Origin: a virus | Length of the DNA stretch: 64,000 nt | Virus record (IMG/VR): IMGVR_UViG_3300017731_002846 | Coordinates: 1 to 64,000 of that record | Strand: one strand, 5' to 3' | Shown here: positions 63,951 to 64,000 of the stretch, in pieces | Layout: every line of letters starts with the position of its first letter | Position numbering within the stretch: the first letter of the stretch is position 1 | Position numbers and translations under genes: made by a program | The notes under the pieces: generated by a model | The model's database searches: none | Told to the model about the DNA's origin: nothing | What the model saw: the letters and a program-made list of their open reading frames with translations, nothing else

Positions 63951-64000
63951 AATTTATGAACTTTTATTTTTTTCCAAGTAACTTTCCCAACAAAATTGAT
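63947..64000 (-). CDS. partial hypothetical protein (C-terminus)
   Basis: A frame entering from the right edge (...INFVGKVTWKKIKVHKL) ends in a TGA that overlaps the exonuclease ATG (ATGA). Too short to assign. Confidence 0.5.
   Translation of the reverse strand: MNFVGKVTWKKIKVHKL

Noticed and set aside
1-64000. CRISPR arrays, insertion sequences, integrase or attachment sites
   Set aside because: No regularly spaced repeats, transposase or recombinase motifs were seen. The only long repeats are in sulfotransferase and fibre genes.
1-64000. Bacterial chromosome or plasmid rather than phage
   Set aside because: S74 fibre, fibre-assembly genes, phage-type small-gene operons, dNMP kinase, dUTPase and own replicase together argue for a phage, although no capsid, portal or terminase gene lies in this window.

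Overview
The window looks like part of a large, AT-rich, lytic tailed-phage genome. It is densely packed with small genes on the minus strand, many joined by ATGA or TAATG overlaps. It carries its own replication, recombination, nucleotide, transcription and virion genes, and I see no integrase or attachment site. The sigma factor at 21338-21874 has the DAEDVLQ-TN-ILLKK / F-SWA-IAKFQ-MAHR signature that I associate with ECF sigma factors of the Rhodopirellula/Verrucomicrobium group. This suggests, as an inference, a host in the Planctomycetes-Verrucomicrobia-Chlamydiae (PVC) bacteria. The sulfation theme would fit marine members of that group.

Layout. 1-24 kb is an early-type region: dozens of tiny unknown genes, SprT-like protease, HNH endonucleases, an AbrB-like protein, TagD-like cytidylyltransferase, macro-domain protein, UV-damage endonuclease, sugar-isomerase-type cupin, RuvB-like helicase, methyltransferase, sigma factor, and CysQ (PAP phosphatase). 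Most transcription units here start at near-consensus TTGACA-N17-TATAnT promoters, and in about half of them the predicted +1 falls on the start codon. 24-27 kb is a large DUF285/BspA-repeat protein, probably a fibre. 27-37.5 kb is an island of seven sulfotransferases (plus one truncated copy), six glycosyltransferase-like proteins and a WcbI-like protein. 37.6-49 kb has inorganic pyrophosphatase, an RfaE/HldE-type nucleotidyltransferase, dNMP kinase, a cytosine-C5 methyltransferase overlapping an unknown protein, a holin-like protein, an outer-membrane-barrel-like protein, a Holliday-resolvase-like nuclease, dUTPase, an APS-kinase/nucleotidyltransferase fusion with a 7Fe ferredoxin, a tmRNA gene, and a second UvdE that has lost most metal ligands. 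49-58 kb holds tail-fibre and chaperone-type genes, ending in a protein with an S74 intramolecular chaperone. 58-64 kb has a ClpC-like unfoldase, a PHP-less DNA polymerase III alpha and a DnaQ-like exonuclease.

Two things stand out. First, the genes together could form a phage-encoded sulfation pathway: APS kinase fused to an adenylyltransferase-type domain (PAPS supply), pyrophosphatase (removes PPi), seven sulfotransferases (use PAPS), CysQ (removes the inhibitory product PAP), and glycosyltransferases that could build the acceptor. Second, a GTGTA-n-ATATAA-like element lies about 14-17 nt before the start codons of virion, sulfotransferase/glycosyltransferase and other genes, and upstream of the tmRNA. 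It looks like a second, phage-specific promoter class, distinct from the sigma70-type class.

No stretch longer than about 300 bases lacks a gene. I saw no tRNA, CRISPR array or insertion sequence. All functional names rest on motif recognition by eye; no database search was run.
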